A stretch of DNA of 8,474 nt from Gammaproteobacteria bacterium (lineage in GTDB: Bacteria > Pseudomonadota > Gammaproteobacteria > Thiohalobacterales > Thiohalobacteraceae): assembly GCA_016214925.1 (NCBI GenBank), contig JACRMO010000260.1:1-8474 (forward strand), in the 5' to 3' direction. A model generated the notes under the pieces. It did no database searches. It had not been told where the DNA came from and saw only the letters and a program-made list of their open reading frames with translations. Made by a program: the position numbers and the translations under genes. This document shows, one piece after another, positions 1 to 5,749 of the stretch. The stretch's first letter is position 1. Every line of letters begins with the position of its first letter.

Positions 1-625
<625 letters not shown>

Positions 626-660
626 AATCACTTTAGTCGCTTAAGGCGACAAATCTTGGC

Positions 661-707
661 TCGATGAATTACTGTCTAGGTATTACTACATAGACGCTCT
701 TCATCGA
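661..707 (-). other. Large hairpin in the 16S leader
   Basis: The outer arms TCGATGAA (707-700) and TTCATCGA (668-661) are perfectly complementary over 8 bp. Inside them, GTCTA (695-691) pairs with TAGAC (678-674). The two helices are separated by a small asymmetric internal loop (696-699 opposite 669-673) and capped by a 12-nt loop. It lies about 36-82 nt upstream of the mature 16S end. Such leader stems are common in rRNA precursors and may assist folding or processing. The structure is read directly from complementarity; its role is inferred. Confidence 0.6.
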
Positions 708-743
708 AATACGATTCGCATCGCTACTCTTTCGACGTGAGCG

Positions 744-751
744 CCCACACA
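744..751 (-). promoter_or_regulatory. boxC element of rrn antitermination site
   Basis: The minus strand reads TGTGTGGG, identical to the boxC sequence of the E. coli rrn leader as I recall it. It lies 16 nt downstream of boxA. Its contribution to antitermination is less defined than that of boxA; assignment is by sequence and position. Confidence 0.6.
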
Positions 752-767
752 AGTTACTTGATCCTGA

Positions 768-780
768 TTGTTAAAGAGCT
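768..780 (-). promoter_or_regulatory. boxA antitermination element of rrn operon
   Basis: The minus strand reads AGCTCTTTAACAA, differing from the E. coli rrn boxA (TGCTCTTTAACAA) only at the first base. In RNA form boxA binds NusB-NusE and nucleates the rRNA antitermination complex, which protects the long untranslated transcript from Rho. It sits downstream of both promoters and upstream of 16S, as expected. Confidence 0.88.
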
Positions 781-802
781 TGTCGAGAGCTGCGCCCGAC
801 AA
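780..802 (-). promoter_or_regulatory. boxB-like hairpin preceding boxA
   Basis: On the minus strand TTGTCG (802-797) and CGACAA (785-780) form a 6-bp stem with an 11-nt loop, directly next to boxA and sharing base 780 with it. In E. coli rrn leaders a boxB hairpin occupies this place. It begins only a few nucleotides after the inferred P2 start. Stem complementarity is seen; function is by analogy. Confidence 0.55.
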
Positions 803-811
803 AGAAGAGCC

Positions 812-839
812 ATTATACAGAGCCACTTCACCTCGTCAA
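812..839 (-). promoter_or_regulatory. rrn P2 promoter (sigma-70)
   Basis: The minus strand carries TTGACG (839-834), a 16-bp spacer and TATAAT (817-812), a perfect -10 and a 5/6 match at -35. The 16-bp spacing is typical of rRNA promoters. Transcription should start at about 804-806 and run into boxB/boxA and then 16S. The hexamers and spacing are the same as in P1, 91 bp upstream. Confidence 0.88.
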
Positions 840-902
840 CCCTTCGCTAGACCACCAATTCAACTTAGATCTAGTGGCCAGCCGGTCAGCAAGAGAGGCG
901 GC

Positions 903-930
903 ATTATACGTTCGAGAATGAGTCCGTCAA
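903..930 (-). promoter_or_regulatory. rrn P1 promoter (sigma-70)
   Basis: The minus strand carries TTGACG (930-925), a 16-bp spacer and TATAAT (908-903), followed by a GC-rich discriminator beginning GCCGCC. This closely resembles E. coli rrnB P1, where a perfect -10 is followed by GCGCCACC. GC-rich discriminators make the open complex unstable, which in E. coli underlies control by ppGpp/DksA and initiating NTP levels; the same control here is an inference from the sequence. Confidence 0.88.
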
Positions 931-940
931 CTCTTTTTTC
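931..940 (-). promoter_or_regulatory. A-tract UP-like element of rrn P1
   Basis: Immediately upstream of the P1 -35 the minus strand reads GAAAAAAGAG. An A-tract at about -38 to -46 matches the proximal UP-element subsite contacted by the RNA polymerase alpha C-terminal domain at strong rRNA promoters. P2 has no comparable A-tract at the same place. Confidence 0.5.
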
Positions 941-1063
941 CAGGCTGCAGGAACCGGCCTGCGATGCCTTTGCAGGGCGCCCGCACAGTCACAGGGCGGC
1001 AGACACCCATACCCAGCATCAATAAAGAATAACAATGAGTTACATGTCATGACCTGCAGCTGC
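941..1063. other. Gap between tyrS stop and rrn P1, nothing clear
   Basis: This stretch lies downstream of tyrS and upstream of rrn P1. I find no hairpin followed by a T-tract on the minus strand and no convincing gene. Small palindromes such as GTCATGAC and GCAGCTGC occur near the tyrS end but lack terminator features. Distal UP or Fis sites for P1 could lie here, but I cannot point to one. Confidence 0.4.
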
Positions 1064-2269
1064 TCAGCCTCGTTGGAGGGTGACTTTCGCGACCCGGCAC
1101 TTACCCACCTGCACCACCAAAACAAGTGGGGCAGTAAACTGCAAGCCCTTATCGTCGACACGTTCTCCATCTATGCGAACGGCCCCCTGCTCCAGCATTC
1201 GCAAAGCCTCAGATGTGCTCGTCGTCAAACCCGCGCCCTTGAGCAAGGCGGCGATGGACAGCCCCTCGGCCGGCGCCATCAATTCGACCTCCGGCAAATC
1301 CTCCGGCAACGCGCCTTTCTGGAACCGCGCGATGAAATCCTCTCTGGCCCGCCGTGCGGCGGCTGCATCGTGGAATCGGCTAATCATCTCTTCGGCCAAC
1401 TGAAACTTGACGTCCCGCGGATTCATGCCTTTCTGGACTTCTTGCTTCAACGCTCGCAATTCAGATAACGGCCGGAAGCTGAGCAGATCGAAATAGCGCC
1501 ACATAAGATCGTCCGAGATTGACATGATCTTGCCAAACATATCATCGGGTGCATCGGCGATACCGATGTAGTTCCCCAGTGATTTGGACATCTTTTGCAC
1601 GCCATCCAGGCCTTCGAGAATCGGCATGGTCAAGACAACTTGTTGCGCTTGGCCATAATGCTTCTGCAAATCGCGGCCCACGAGCAAATTGAATTTCTGA
1701 TCAGTACCACCCAGTTCGACATCCGCCTTCAACGCAACCGAATCGTAGCCCTGAATCAATGGGTACAAAAATTCATGGATGGCAATCGGCTGCTCGGAGT
1801 TGTAACGCTTATGGAAATCGTCGCGTTCGAGCATTCGGGCCACTGTATGCTTGGCCGCCAGCTGAATGAGATCGGCCGCGTTCATGCCGTTCATCCAACT
1901 TGAATTGAACATCACCAGCGTTTTTTCCGGATCCAAAATCTTAAAGATCTGCTCTTCGTAGGTCTTGGCGTTGTCAATGACCTCATCACGTGTCAGCGGT
2001 TTGCGAGTAACATTCTTGCCGGTTGGATCACCGATCATTCCAGTAAAATCGCCGATCAGAAAAATCGCCTCGTGCCCGAGCTCCTGGAACTGACGCAATT
2101 TATTCAGCAACACCGTGTGACCCAGATGCAGATCCGGCGCCGTTGGATCGAAACCAGCCTTGATGCGCAGAGGACGCCCAGACTTCAATTTCTCCAGCAA
2201 TTCGGCTTCGACCAGGATCTCCTGGGTACCACGTTTGATTTCTGCCAATGTCTCGCTGGCTGACAACAT
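1064..2269 (-). CDS. tyrS: Tyrosyl-tRNA synthetase
   Basis: The 401-aa cytosolic enzyme attaches tyrosine to tRNA-Tyr using ATP. It is a class I synthetase with the Rossmann signature HLGH at residues 48-51 and KMSKS at 226-230. The tyrosine-site motifs are YPLIQGYD (169-176) and ELGGTDQKFN (185-194). An S4 RNA-binding domain follows at about 336-400, ending in a beta-rich tail. The canonical KMSKS, in place of the KFGKT that I recall for E. coli TyrS, puts it in the subtype called TyrZ in pseudomonads. The ATG start at 2269 is preceded by TAGGA about 4 nt away, and no alternative start is close. The gene reads toward the rrn operon on the same strand and is divergent from the M23 gene. I could not place its promoter with confidence. 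Length and motifs are complete, so it should be active. Confidence 0.97.
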   Translation of the reverse strand: MLSASETLAEIKRGTQEILVEAELLEKLKSGRPLRIKAGFDPTAPDLHLGHTVLLNKLRQFQELGHEAIFLIGDFTGMIGDPTGKNVTRKPLTRDEVIDNAKTYEEQIFKILDPEKTLVMFNSSWMNGMNAADLIQLAAKHTVARMLERDDFHKRYNSEQPIAIHEFLYPLIQGYDSVALKADVELGGTDQKFNLLVGRDLQKHYGQAQQVVLTMPILEGLDGVQKMSKSLGNYIGIADAPDDMFGKIMSISDDLMWRYFDLLSFRPLSELRALKQEVQKGMNPRDVKFQLAEEMISRFHDAAAARRAREDFIARFQKGALPEDLPEVELMAPAEGLSIAALLKGAGLTTSTSEALRMLEQGAVRIDGERVDDKGLQFTAPLVLVVQVGKCRVAKVTLQRG

Positions 2270-2443
2270 GATTTCCTACGCTCCGCAAAATGCCCATTGA
2301 CGCAAAAGGCCGACAGGTTAACATACGCACGCCACGAATCGCGGCACTCTACCCCCCGATCCGCACAACCGGGGACAGTACTGGCATGGAATCTGCTACA
2401 CCATTGACTCCTGAAGATCGCGCCCGGACCCCGGTCGAAACAG

Positions 2444-2472
2444 TTGACCTTTAAACGCCTGCCCCTTACCGT
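2444..2472 (+). promoter_or_regulatory. Possible promoter of the M23 peptidase gene
   Basis: TTGACC (2444-2449, 5/6 match), a 17-bp spacer and TACCGT (2467-2472, 3/6 match) would start transcription near 2479, leaving a leader of about 20 nt before the GTG. The weak -10 keeps this tentative. Confidence 0.35.
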
Positions 2473-2488
2473 GTCGGCGGGCCAATAT

Positions 2489-2493
2489 AAGGA
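2489..2493 (+). promoter_or_regulatory. Ribosome binding site supporting a GTG start
   Basis: AAGGA lies 6 nt before the GTG at 2500. The good spacing and the absence of a nearby in-frame ATG upstream support GTG as the real start of the M23 gene. Confidence 0.7.
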
Positions 2494-2499
2494 AATATC

Positions 2500-3963
2500 G
2501 TGAGCTACCCCTCATTCAGTCAACATGGAGCCCGACGCAGCCTGACCCGATATGCGTCGAGATTCCGACTCAATCACGCCCATTGGATCGCACTCAGTGT
2601 CGCAATCTTCGGCGGTACTGCGCTACTGACCTACACCGCGAACGATGCCGAAGCCAAACGCACAAACGAACTGACGCAAGGCCTCATCCTCCCCAACACC
2701 CCCCCCGGCGTCGCCGCTACTGATCAACCCACACTCCAGCAAGCCGATGCGGCAGCGTTGGAGGAAATGGTCGCCAGCATCACGCCCGCATCGCAGCTGT
2801 CTTCGAAGGCCGCGCGTAGCGCGCAGCTCGCGCAGACCACCGCGTCAAACACGGGAAACTGGAAACAGGCAGTCGTTAACAAGGGCGACAACCTGGCGCT
2901 GATCTTTTCGCGCAGCGGCGTGGACGCGGCTGATCTCCACCAGGTCATGAATCTCGGTGCAGCCGTCAACACCCTCAAACACATCTATCCCGGCCAGACG
3001 TTGCATCTGCGCACCAATGCCGCAGGGCGCCTGCAGGAACTGCGCTACGAAGAAAGCCCGACCCTGGGTCTGCATGTGCGCCGTGAGGGCGAGAATTACA
3101 CCGCCACCAGCATCCACCGGATACCTGATCGTCAGACGGCATTCGCCAGCGCCACCATCGATAGCTCGCTGTTCATGGCGGGCCAGAAGGCCAACTTGCC
3201 CGATAATATGATCATGGATCTCGCCGGCATTTTCGGCTGGGATGTCGATTTTGCGCAAGATTTGCAAAAGGGCGACCGATTCACTGTCCTGTATGACGAG
3301 CTCTTCCTGGACGGCGAACGTATCGGCGAAGGCAACATCCTGGCCGCGGAATTCATCAATCAAGGCCAGGTCTACCAAGCTATCCGCTACACCGATGACG
3401 AAGGTCGCACGGACTACTACACGCCGGACGGACACAGCCTGCGTAAGGCATTCCTGCGCACGCCCGTGGAATTCTCGCGCATCAGCTCGACCTTCAACCT
3501 GAAGCGCAAGCATCCCATCCTTAACCGTATCCGCGCGCATAAGGGTGTGGATTACGCCGCGCCGCAGGGCACTCCCATCAAAGCAACCGGCGATGGCCGT
3601 GTGGTCTTCCGAGGCGTAAAGGGGGGCTATGGCAATGTGGTGATCATTCAGCACGGCAGCACCTACAGTACGCTGTACGGTCACCTGTCCGGATTCGCCC
3701 GCAGCGTGAATACCGGTACCCGCGTACGCCAGGGACAGACCATCGGCTATCTGGGCATGACCGGCTTGGCGACGGGGCCGCATCTCCATTACGAATTCCT
3801 CGTCAACAACGTTCACCGTGACCCGCTGTCCGTGAAATTCCCAGATGCGATGCCGATCGAGGCGCGCTTCCGCAATGACTTCTTGAAGCAAGCCCAATCG
3901 ATGCTTGTCCAACTCGATCAGGTGCGCGGCCGCTCTACTCAGGTCGCCCTGCGCGGCAACTGA
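2500..3963 (+). CDS. Membrane-anchored M23 murein DD-endopeptidase, MepM-like
   Basis: This 487-aa protein is predicted to cut peptidoglycan peptide crosslinks in the periplasm, as family M23 (LytM) zinc peptidases do. A basic cytoplasmic N-terminus precedes one hydrophobic segment at about 29-46, an uncleaved anchor or signal peptide. A low-complexity linker follows, then a LysM/OapA-like module from about 121 to 170 (starting WKQAVVNKGD, with YPGQTL near its end). Next comes the intermediate MepM/Csd3-type domain to about 320, and the catalytic domain. All metal and catalytic residues appear intact: His347 and Asp351 (HKGVD), His395 (YGHLS), and His428 and His430 (HLHYE). By family analogy zinc is held by His347, Asp351 and His430. 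The start is GTG with a good SD. Domain order matches E. coli MepM, which is about 440 aa. It precedes anmK, linking wall cleavage and recycling; the exact bond specificity is inferred. Confidence 0.92.
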   Translation: MSYPSFSQHGARRSLTRYASRFRLNHAHWIALSVAIFGGTALLTYTANDAEAKRTNELTQGLILPNTPPGVAATDQPTLQQADAAALEEMVASITPASQLSSKAARSAQLAQTTASNTGNWKQAVVNKGDNLALIFSRSGVDAADLHQVMNLGAAVNTLKHIYPGQTLHLRTNAAGRLQELRYEESPTLGLHVRREGENYTATSIHRIPDRQTAFASATIDSSLFMAGQKANLPDNMIMDLAGIFGWDVDFAQDLQKGDRFTVLYDELFLDGERIGEGNILAAEFINQGQVYQAIRYTDDEGRTDYYTPDGHSLRKAFLRTPVEFSRISSTFNLKRKHPILNRIRAHKGVDYAAPQGTPIKATGDGRVVFRGVKGGYGNVVIIQHGSTYSTLYGHLSGFARSVNTGTRVRQGQTIGYLGMTGLATGPHLHYEFLVNNVHRDPLSVKFPDAMPIEARFRNDFLKQAQSMLVQLDQVRGRSTQVALRGN

Positions 3964-4017
3964 GCAACGCTTGCGCGTGCGGGAATCGCGCCCGTTCCTG
4001 ATGCAACTCCAGGCGGA

Positions 4018-4038
4018 TCCGCCCCACTCTGGGGCGGA
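4018..4038 (+). other. Strong GC hairpin between the M23 gene and anmK
   Basis: The arms TCCGCCCC (4018-4025) and GGGGCGGA (4031-4038) pair perfectly over 8 bp around a 5-nt loop. The left arm overlaps a 12-bp palindrome, GGCGGATCCGCC, at 4012-4023, so an alternative fold is possible. No T-tract follows, so it is not a standard intrinsic terminator. It could stabilise the upstream mRNA 3' end, pause polymerase or act with the next hairpin. Confidence 0.6.
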
Positions 4039-4053
4039 CTCCACCCGGTGGAG
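4039..4053 (+). promoter_or_regulatory. Hairpin covering the SD-like sequence of anmK
   Basis: CTCCAC (4039-4044) pairs with GTGGAG (4048-4053) around a 3-nt loop, directly adjoining the preceding hairpin with no gap. The only purine-rich SD-like sequence before the anmK ATG, GGTGGAG (4047-4053), lies in the 3' arm. If the hairpin forms in mRNA, this SD would be masked. The complementarity is seen; regulation is inferred. The SD is about 14 nt from the ATG, longer than optimal, so it may not be the true ribosome site. Confidence 0.45.
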
Positions 4054-4067
4054 CCTACTGCCACTCC

Positions 4068-5195
4068 ATGCATGACTACTACTTAGGCCTGATGTCCGGT
4101 ACGAGTTTGGACGGGATCGATGCAGCCATCGTCGACCTCTCCGCGCCCTTCCCGAAAGTCCTTGCCGCGCACACCCTGCCCTTCGCATCGACGTTACGCC
4201 AGGCATTGCTGGACTTGGCGCAAGGCCAGTCGCAGAACGAAATAGAATTGTTCGGAAGCCTCGATACGCGCCTGGGAGAACAATTCGCCCACGCGGCCCT
4301 GGCTTTACTCGAACACAGCGGCATCCCGGCGGCTACGATCCGCGCAATTGGCAGCCACGGCCAAACCGTTCGCCACCGCCCGTACGGATCGGAACCCTTT
4401 ACGCTCCAGATCGGCGATCCCAACATCATCGCCGAGCGTACCGGCATTACCACCGTCGCGGATTTTCGCCGCCGCGATATCGCCGCGGGTGGGCAAGGCG
4501 CACCCCTCGTGCCGGCCTTTCACGCGATGTGTTTCCGTAGCACCGAAGAAGATCGCGCCATACTGAACCTCGGCGGCATGGCGAATCTGACCTTGTTGCC
4601 TGCGGATCAACAATCAGCCGTCAGCGGCTTCGATACCGGCCCCGGCAACGTGCTGCTGGATGCCTGGATCAACAAACATCAAGGGAAAGCCTACGACCCG
4701 GAAGGCGCCTGGGCCACGCAGGGCGCCGTCATTCCCGCACTGCTCGATACGCTGTTGAGGGATGGATTCTTTCAACAGTCACCGCCCAAAAGCACGGGCC
4801 GCGAACACTTTCATCTGGGTTGGTTGGAGCAGCACCTGCGCGGGACATCGCACACACCCGTCGACGTGCATGCCACACTGAACACATTGACGGCCCGTTC
4901 GGTCGCCAATGCCATTACGACGTGGGCGGCGGGGACGAAACGTATGCTGGTGTGCGGAGGGGGCGCTCATAACACGCGTCTGCTGGAAGTGCTGCAGACC
5001 TATCTGCCGGGCGTAACCATCGAATCAACGGCTGCCCACGGTCTTGAGCCGGATTGGATCGAGGCCGCCGCCTTTGCCTGGATGGCCCGAGAGACCTTGT
5101 CAGGACGCACCAGCAATATGCCGAGCGTGACCGGTGCGCGCCATCCCGTCATCCTGGGTGGCATCTATCTGGCCACAGCGACTCAACTACGCTGA
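4068..5195 (+). CDS. anmK: Anhydro-N-acetylmuramic acid kinase
   Basis: This 375-aa cytosolic enzyme opens the 1,6-anhydro ring of anhydro-MurNAc and phosphorylates it with ATP, yielding MurNAc-6-phosphate for cell-wall recycling. It has the ASKHA-type kinase fold. The phosphate motif GLMSGTSLDGID is at residues 7-18, and DFRRRD is at 132-137 followed by the family signature AAGGQGAPLVPAFH. NLGGMANL is followed by GFDTGPGN, whose Asp189 fits, by motif and approximate position, the catalytic base reported as Asp182 in the P. aeruginosa enzyme. A C-terminal nucleotide loop GGGAHN is at 297-302. The ATG at 4068 gives the normal N-terminus; a second ATG 4 nt later is out of frame. The SD is poor and lies in a hairpin. 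It shares its strand with the M23 endopeptidase 104 bp upstream, so both may be co-transcribed. It converges with erpA across a bidirectional terminator. Confidence 0.96.
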   Translation: MHDYYLGLMSGTSLDGIDAAIVDLSAPFPKVLAAHTLPFASTLRQALLDLAQGQSQNEIELFGSLDTRLGEQFAHAALALLEHSGIPAATIRAIGSHGQTVRHRPYGSEPFTLQIGDPNIIAERTGITTVADFRRRDIAAGGQGAPLVPAFHAMCFRSTEEDRAILNLGGMANLTLLPADQQSAVSGFDTGPGNVLLDAWINKHQGKAYDPEGAWATQGAVIPALLDTLLRDGFFQQSPPKSTGREHFHLGWLEQHLRGTSHTPVDVHATLNTLTARSVANAITTWAAGTKRMLVCGGGAHNTRLLEVLQTYLPGVTIESTAAHGLEPDWIEAAAFAWMARETLSGRTSNMPSVTGARHPVILGGIYLATATQLR

Positions 5196-5230
5196 TCGAT
5201 CGGCACCTAATCGCGTTCCTGCCCGAATGC

Positions 5231-5255
5231 AAAAGGGACGCCGAAGCGTCCCTTT
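5231..5255. terminator. Bidirectional terminator between anmK and erpA
   Basis: AAAGGGACGC (5232-5241) and GCGTCCCTTT (5246-5255) form a perfect 10-bp stem with a 4-nt loop. On the minus strand the loop is C(UUCG)G, an exceptionally stable tetraloop, and the stem runs into TTTT, making it a good terminator for erpA. On the plus strand the trailing T-run is only three bases, so termination of anmK may be weaker. It lies 35 nt past the anmK stop and 25 nt past the erpA stop. Confidence 0.85.
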
Positions 5256-5280
5256 GTGCACACAACCGTGTATGCCGAAA

Positions 5281-5643
5281 TCAGCTGGCGGAGAATGAAG
5301 AACCGCAACCGCAAGTGGTCGTCGCATTGGGATTGCGAATCACGAACTGCGCGCCTTCCAGGTCTTCCTTGTAATCGATCTCGGCACCGACCAGATATTG
5401 GAAACTCATCGGATCGACCAGCAGGGTCACACCGCATTGCTCCACGGCGGTGTCACCGTCGTTGATGGCCTCGTCGAAAGTGAAACCGTACTGGAACCCG
5501 GAACAACCACCGCCCGACACGAACACGCGCAGCTTCAGGTTCGGATTGGCTTCCTCTTCGATCAGACCTTTGACCTTGAGGGCCGCGGCCTCGGTAAAGA
5601 TTACCGGGCTGGTCATGTCTACGCTGGTAGCAGTCTCTGTCAT
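5281..5643 (-). CDS. erpA: A-type iron-sulfur cluster carrier ErpA
   Basis: This 120-aa cytosolic carrier receives Fe-S clusters from the scaffold machinery and delivers them to apo-enzymes; in E. coli ErpA is needed for isoprenoid synthesis enzymes and respiratory complexes. The three cluster-binding cysteines are present: Cys47 in GGGCSGFQYGF, and Cys111 and Cys113 in TTCGCGSSFS. The stretch NPNLKLRV before the first cysteine and DPMSFQYL in the middle are almost the same as in E. coli ErpA and favour ErpA over IscA or SufA. The ATG at 5643 is chosen because GGAG lies 7 nt upstream; an in-frame TTG at 5658 would add five residues and swallow that SD. It has its own strong promoter overlapped by an IscR type 1-like site, and its own terminator. 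The upstream gene, argC, points the same way but is separated by a hairpin. Confidence 0.95.
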   Translation of the reverse strand: MTETATSVDMTSPVIFTEAAALKVKGLIEEEANPNLKLRVFVSGGGCSGFQYGFTFDEAINDGDTAVEQCGVTLLVDPMSFQYLVGAEIDYKEDLEGAQFVIRNPNATTTCGCGSSFSAS

Positions 5644-5684
5644 GTCATGTCTCCACAAAAATACGGATGGATTTATTGGTGTCC

Positions 5685-5713
5685 ATTATCTGTTTGTTGA
5701 CCAATACAGTCAA
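5685..5713 (-). promoter_or_regulatory. erpA promoter (sigma-70)
   Basis: The minus strand has TTGACT (5713-5708), a 17-bp spacer and GATAAT (5690-5685), each a 5/6 match at ideal spacing. Transcription should begin near 5678, giving a 5' leader of about 35 nt before the erpA ATG. The -35 and spacer are covered by the IscR-like inverted repeat. Confidence 0.8.
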
Positions 5714-5717
5714 GAAT
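5693..5717 (-). promoter_or_regulatory. Putative IscR type 1 operator on erpA promoter
   Basis: The minus-strand core TTGACTGTATTGGTCAA (5713-5697) matches the E. coli IscR type 1 core, recalled as YYGACTRWWWYAGTCRR, at 16 of 17 positions. Including flanks I count 21 of 25 matches. The site overlaps the -35 and the spacer, where a bound repressor would block RNA polymerase. In E. coli, [2Fe-2S]-IscR binds type 1 sites and represses Fe-S biogenesis genes when clusters are plentiful. The match is seen; binding is inferred, and no iscR gene lies in the window. Confidence 0.6.
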
Positions 5718-5719
5718 TG

Positions 5720-5749
5720 GCCTGGATTGATTACGGAATCAATCCAGGC
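5720..5749 (-). terminator. Hairpin at the argC stop codon, probable weak terminator
   Basis: A perfect 13-bp stem (5720-5732 with 5737-5749) and a 4-nt loop begin at the base directly after the argC stop codon (5752-5750). On the minus strand it is followed by CAATTCTTG, a poor U-tract, so termination may be incomplete or need a factor. It separates argC from the erpA promoter, which begins only 7 nt further on. Confidence 0.6.

Larger units (their letters stand above)
626..805 (-). other. 16S rRNA transcript leader
   Basis: This is the transcribed leader between the P2 start (about 804-806, inferred from the -10 position) and the mature 16S 5' end. It holds, in transcript order, a boxB-like hairpin, boxA, boxC, a small hairpin, a large hairpin and a short stem beside the 16S start. 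The short stem is at 636-650 (GTCGC, 5-nt loop, GCGAC). The small hairpin is at 712-723, a 4-bp stem with a GCGA (GNRA-type) loop on the minus strand. Part of the leader would normally pair with the 16S-23S spacer to form the RNase III substrate, but the partner is outside the window. There is no protein-coding gene here. Confidence 0.8.
2270..2499. other. Divergent intergenic region tyrS / M23 peptidase
   Basis: This 230-bp region must hold the promoters of both tyrS (minus) and the M23 gene (plus). On the minus strand, TATGTT (2325-2320) could be a -10 for tyrS, but I see no good -35 at the right distance. A plausible plus-strand promoter is listed separately. I see no tRNA, riboswitch or T-box-like structure. 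Confidence 0.35.

Noticed and set aside
941..1000. GCAGG...CCTGC hairpin near 946-961 as the tyrS terminator
   Set aside because: The stem is short, and on the tyrS strand it is followed by an A-tract, not a T-tract; the A-tract is better explained as the P1 UP-like element.
768..1468. Short open frames over the rrn promoters and the tyrS 3' end
   Set aside because: They overlap promoter elements or run antisense to tyrS, lack SD sequences and show no domain.
2427..2436. Small inverted repeat GACC-CC-GGTC upstream of the M23 gene as an operator
   Set aside because: The 4-bp arms are too short to separate from chance in GC-rich DNA.
2845..4206. A 453-codon open frame on the minus strand spanning the M23 gene and the start of anmK
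   Set aside because: It lies antisense to two genes with intact catalytic motifs, crosses their intergenic hairpins, is rich in Arg/Ala and shows no recognisable domain. Long antisense frames are common in GC-rich genes.
5644..5658. Extended erpA start at TTG 5658
   Set aside because: It would include the SD of the ATG at 5643, and the added residues are not found in ErpA proteins.
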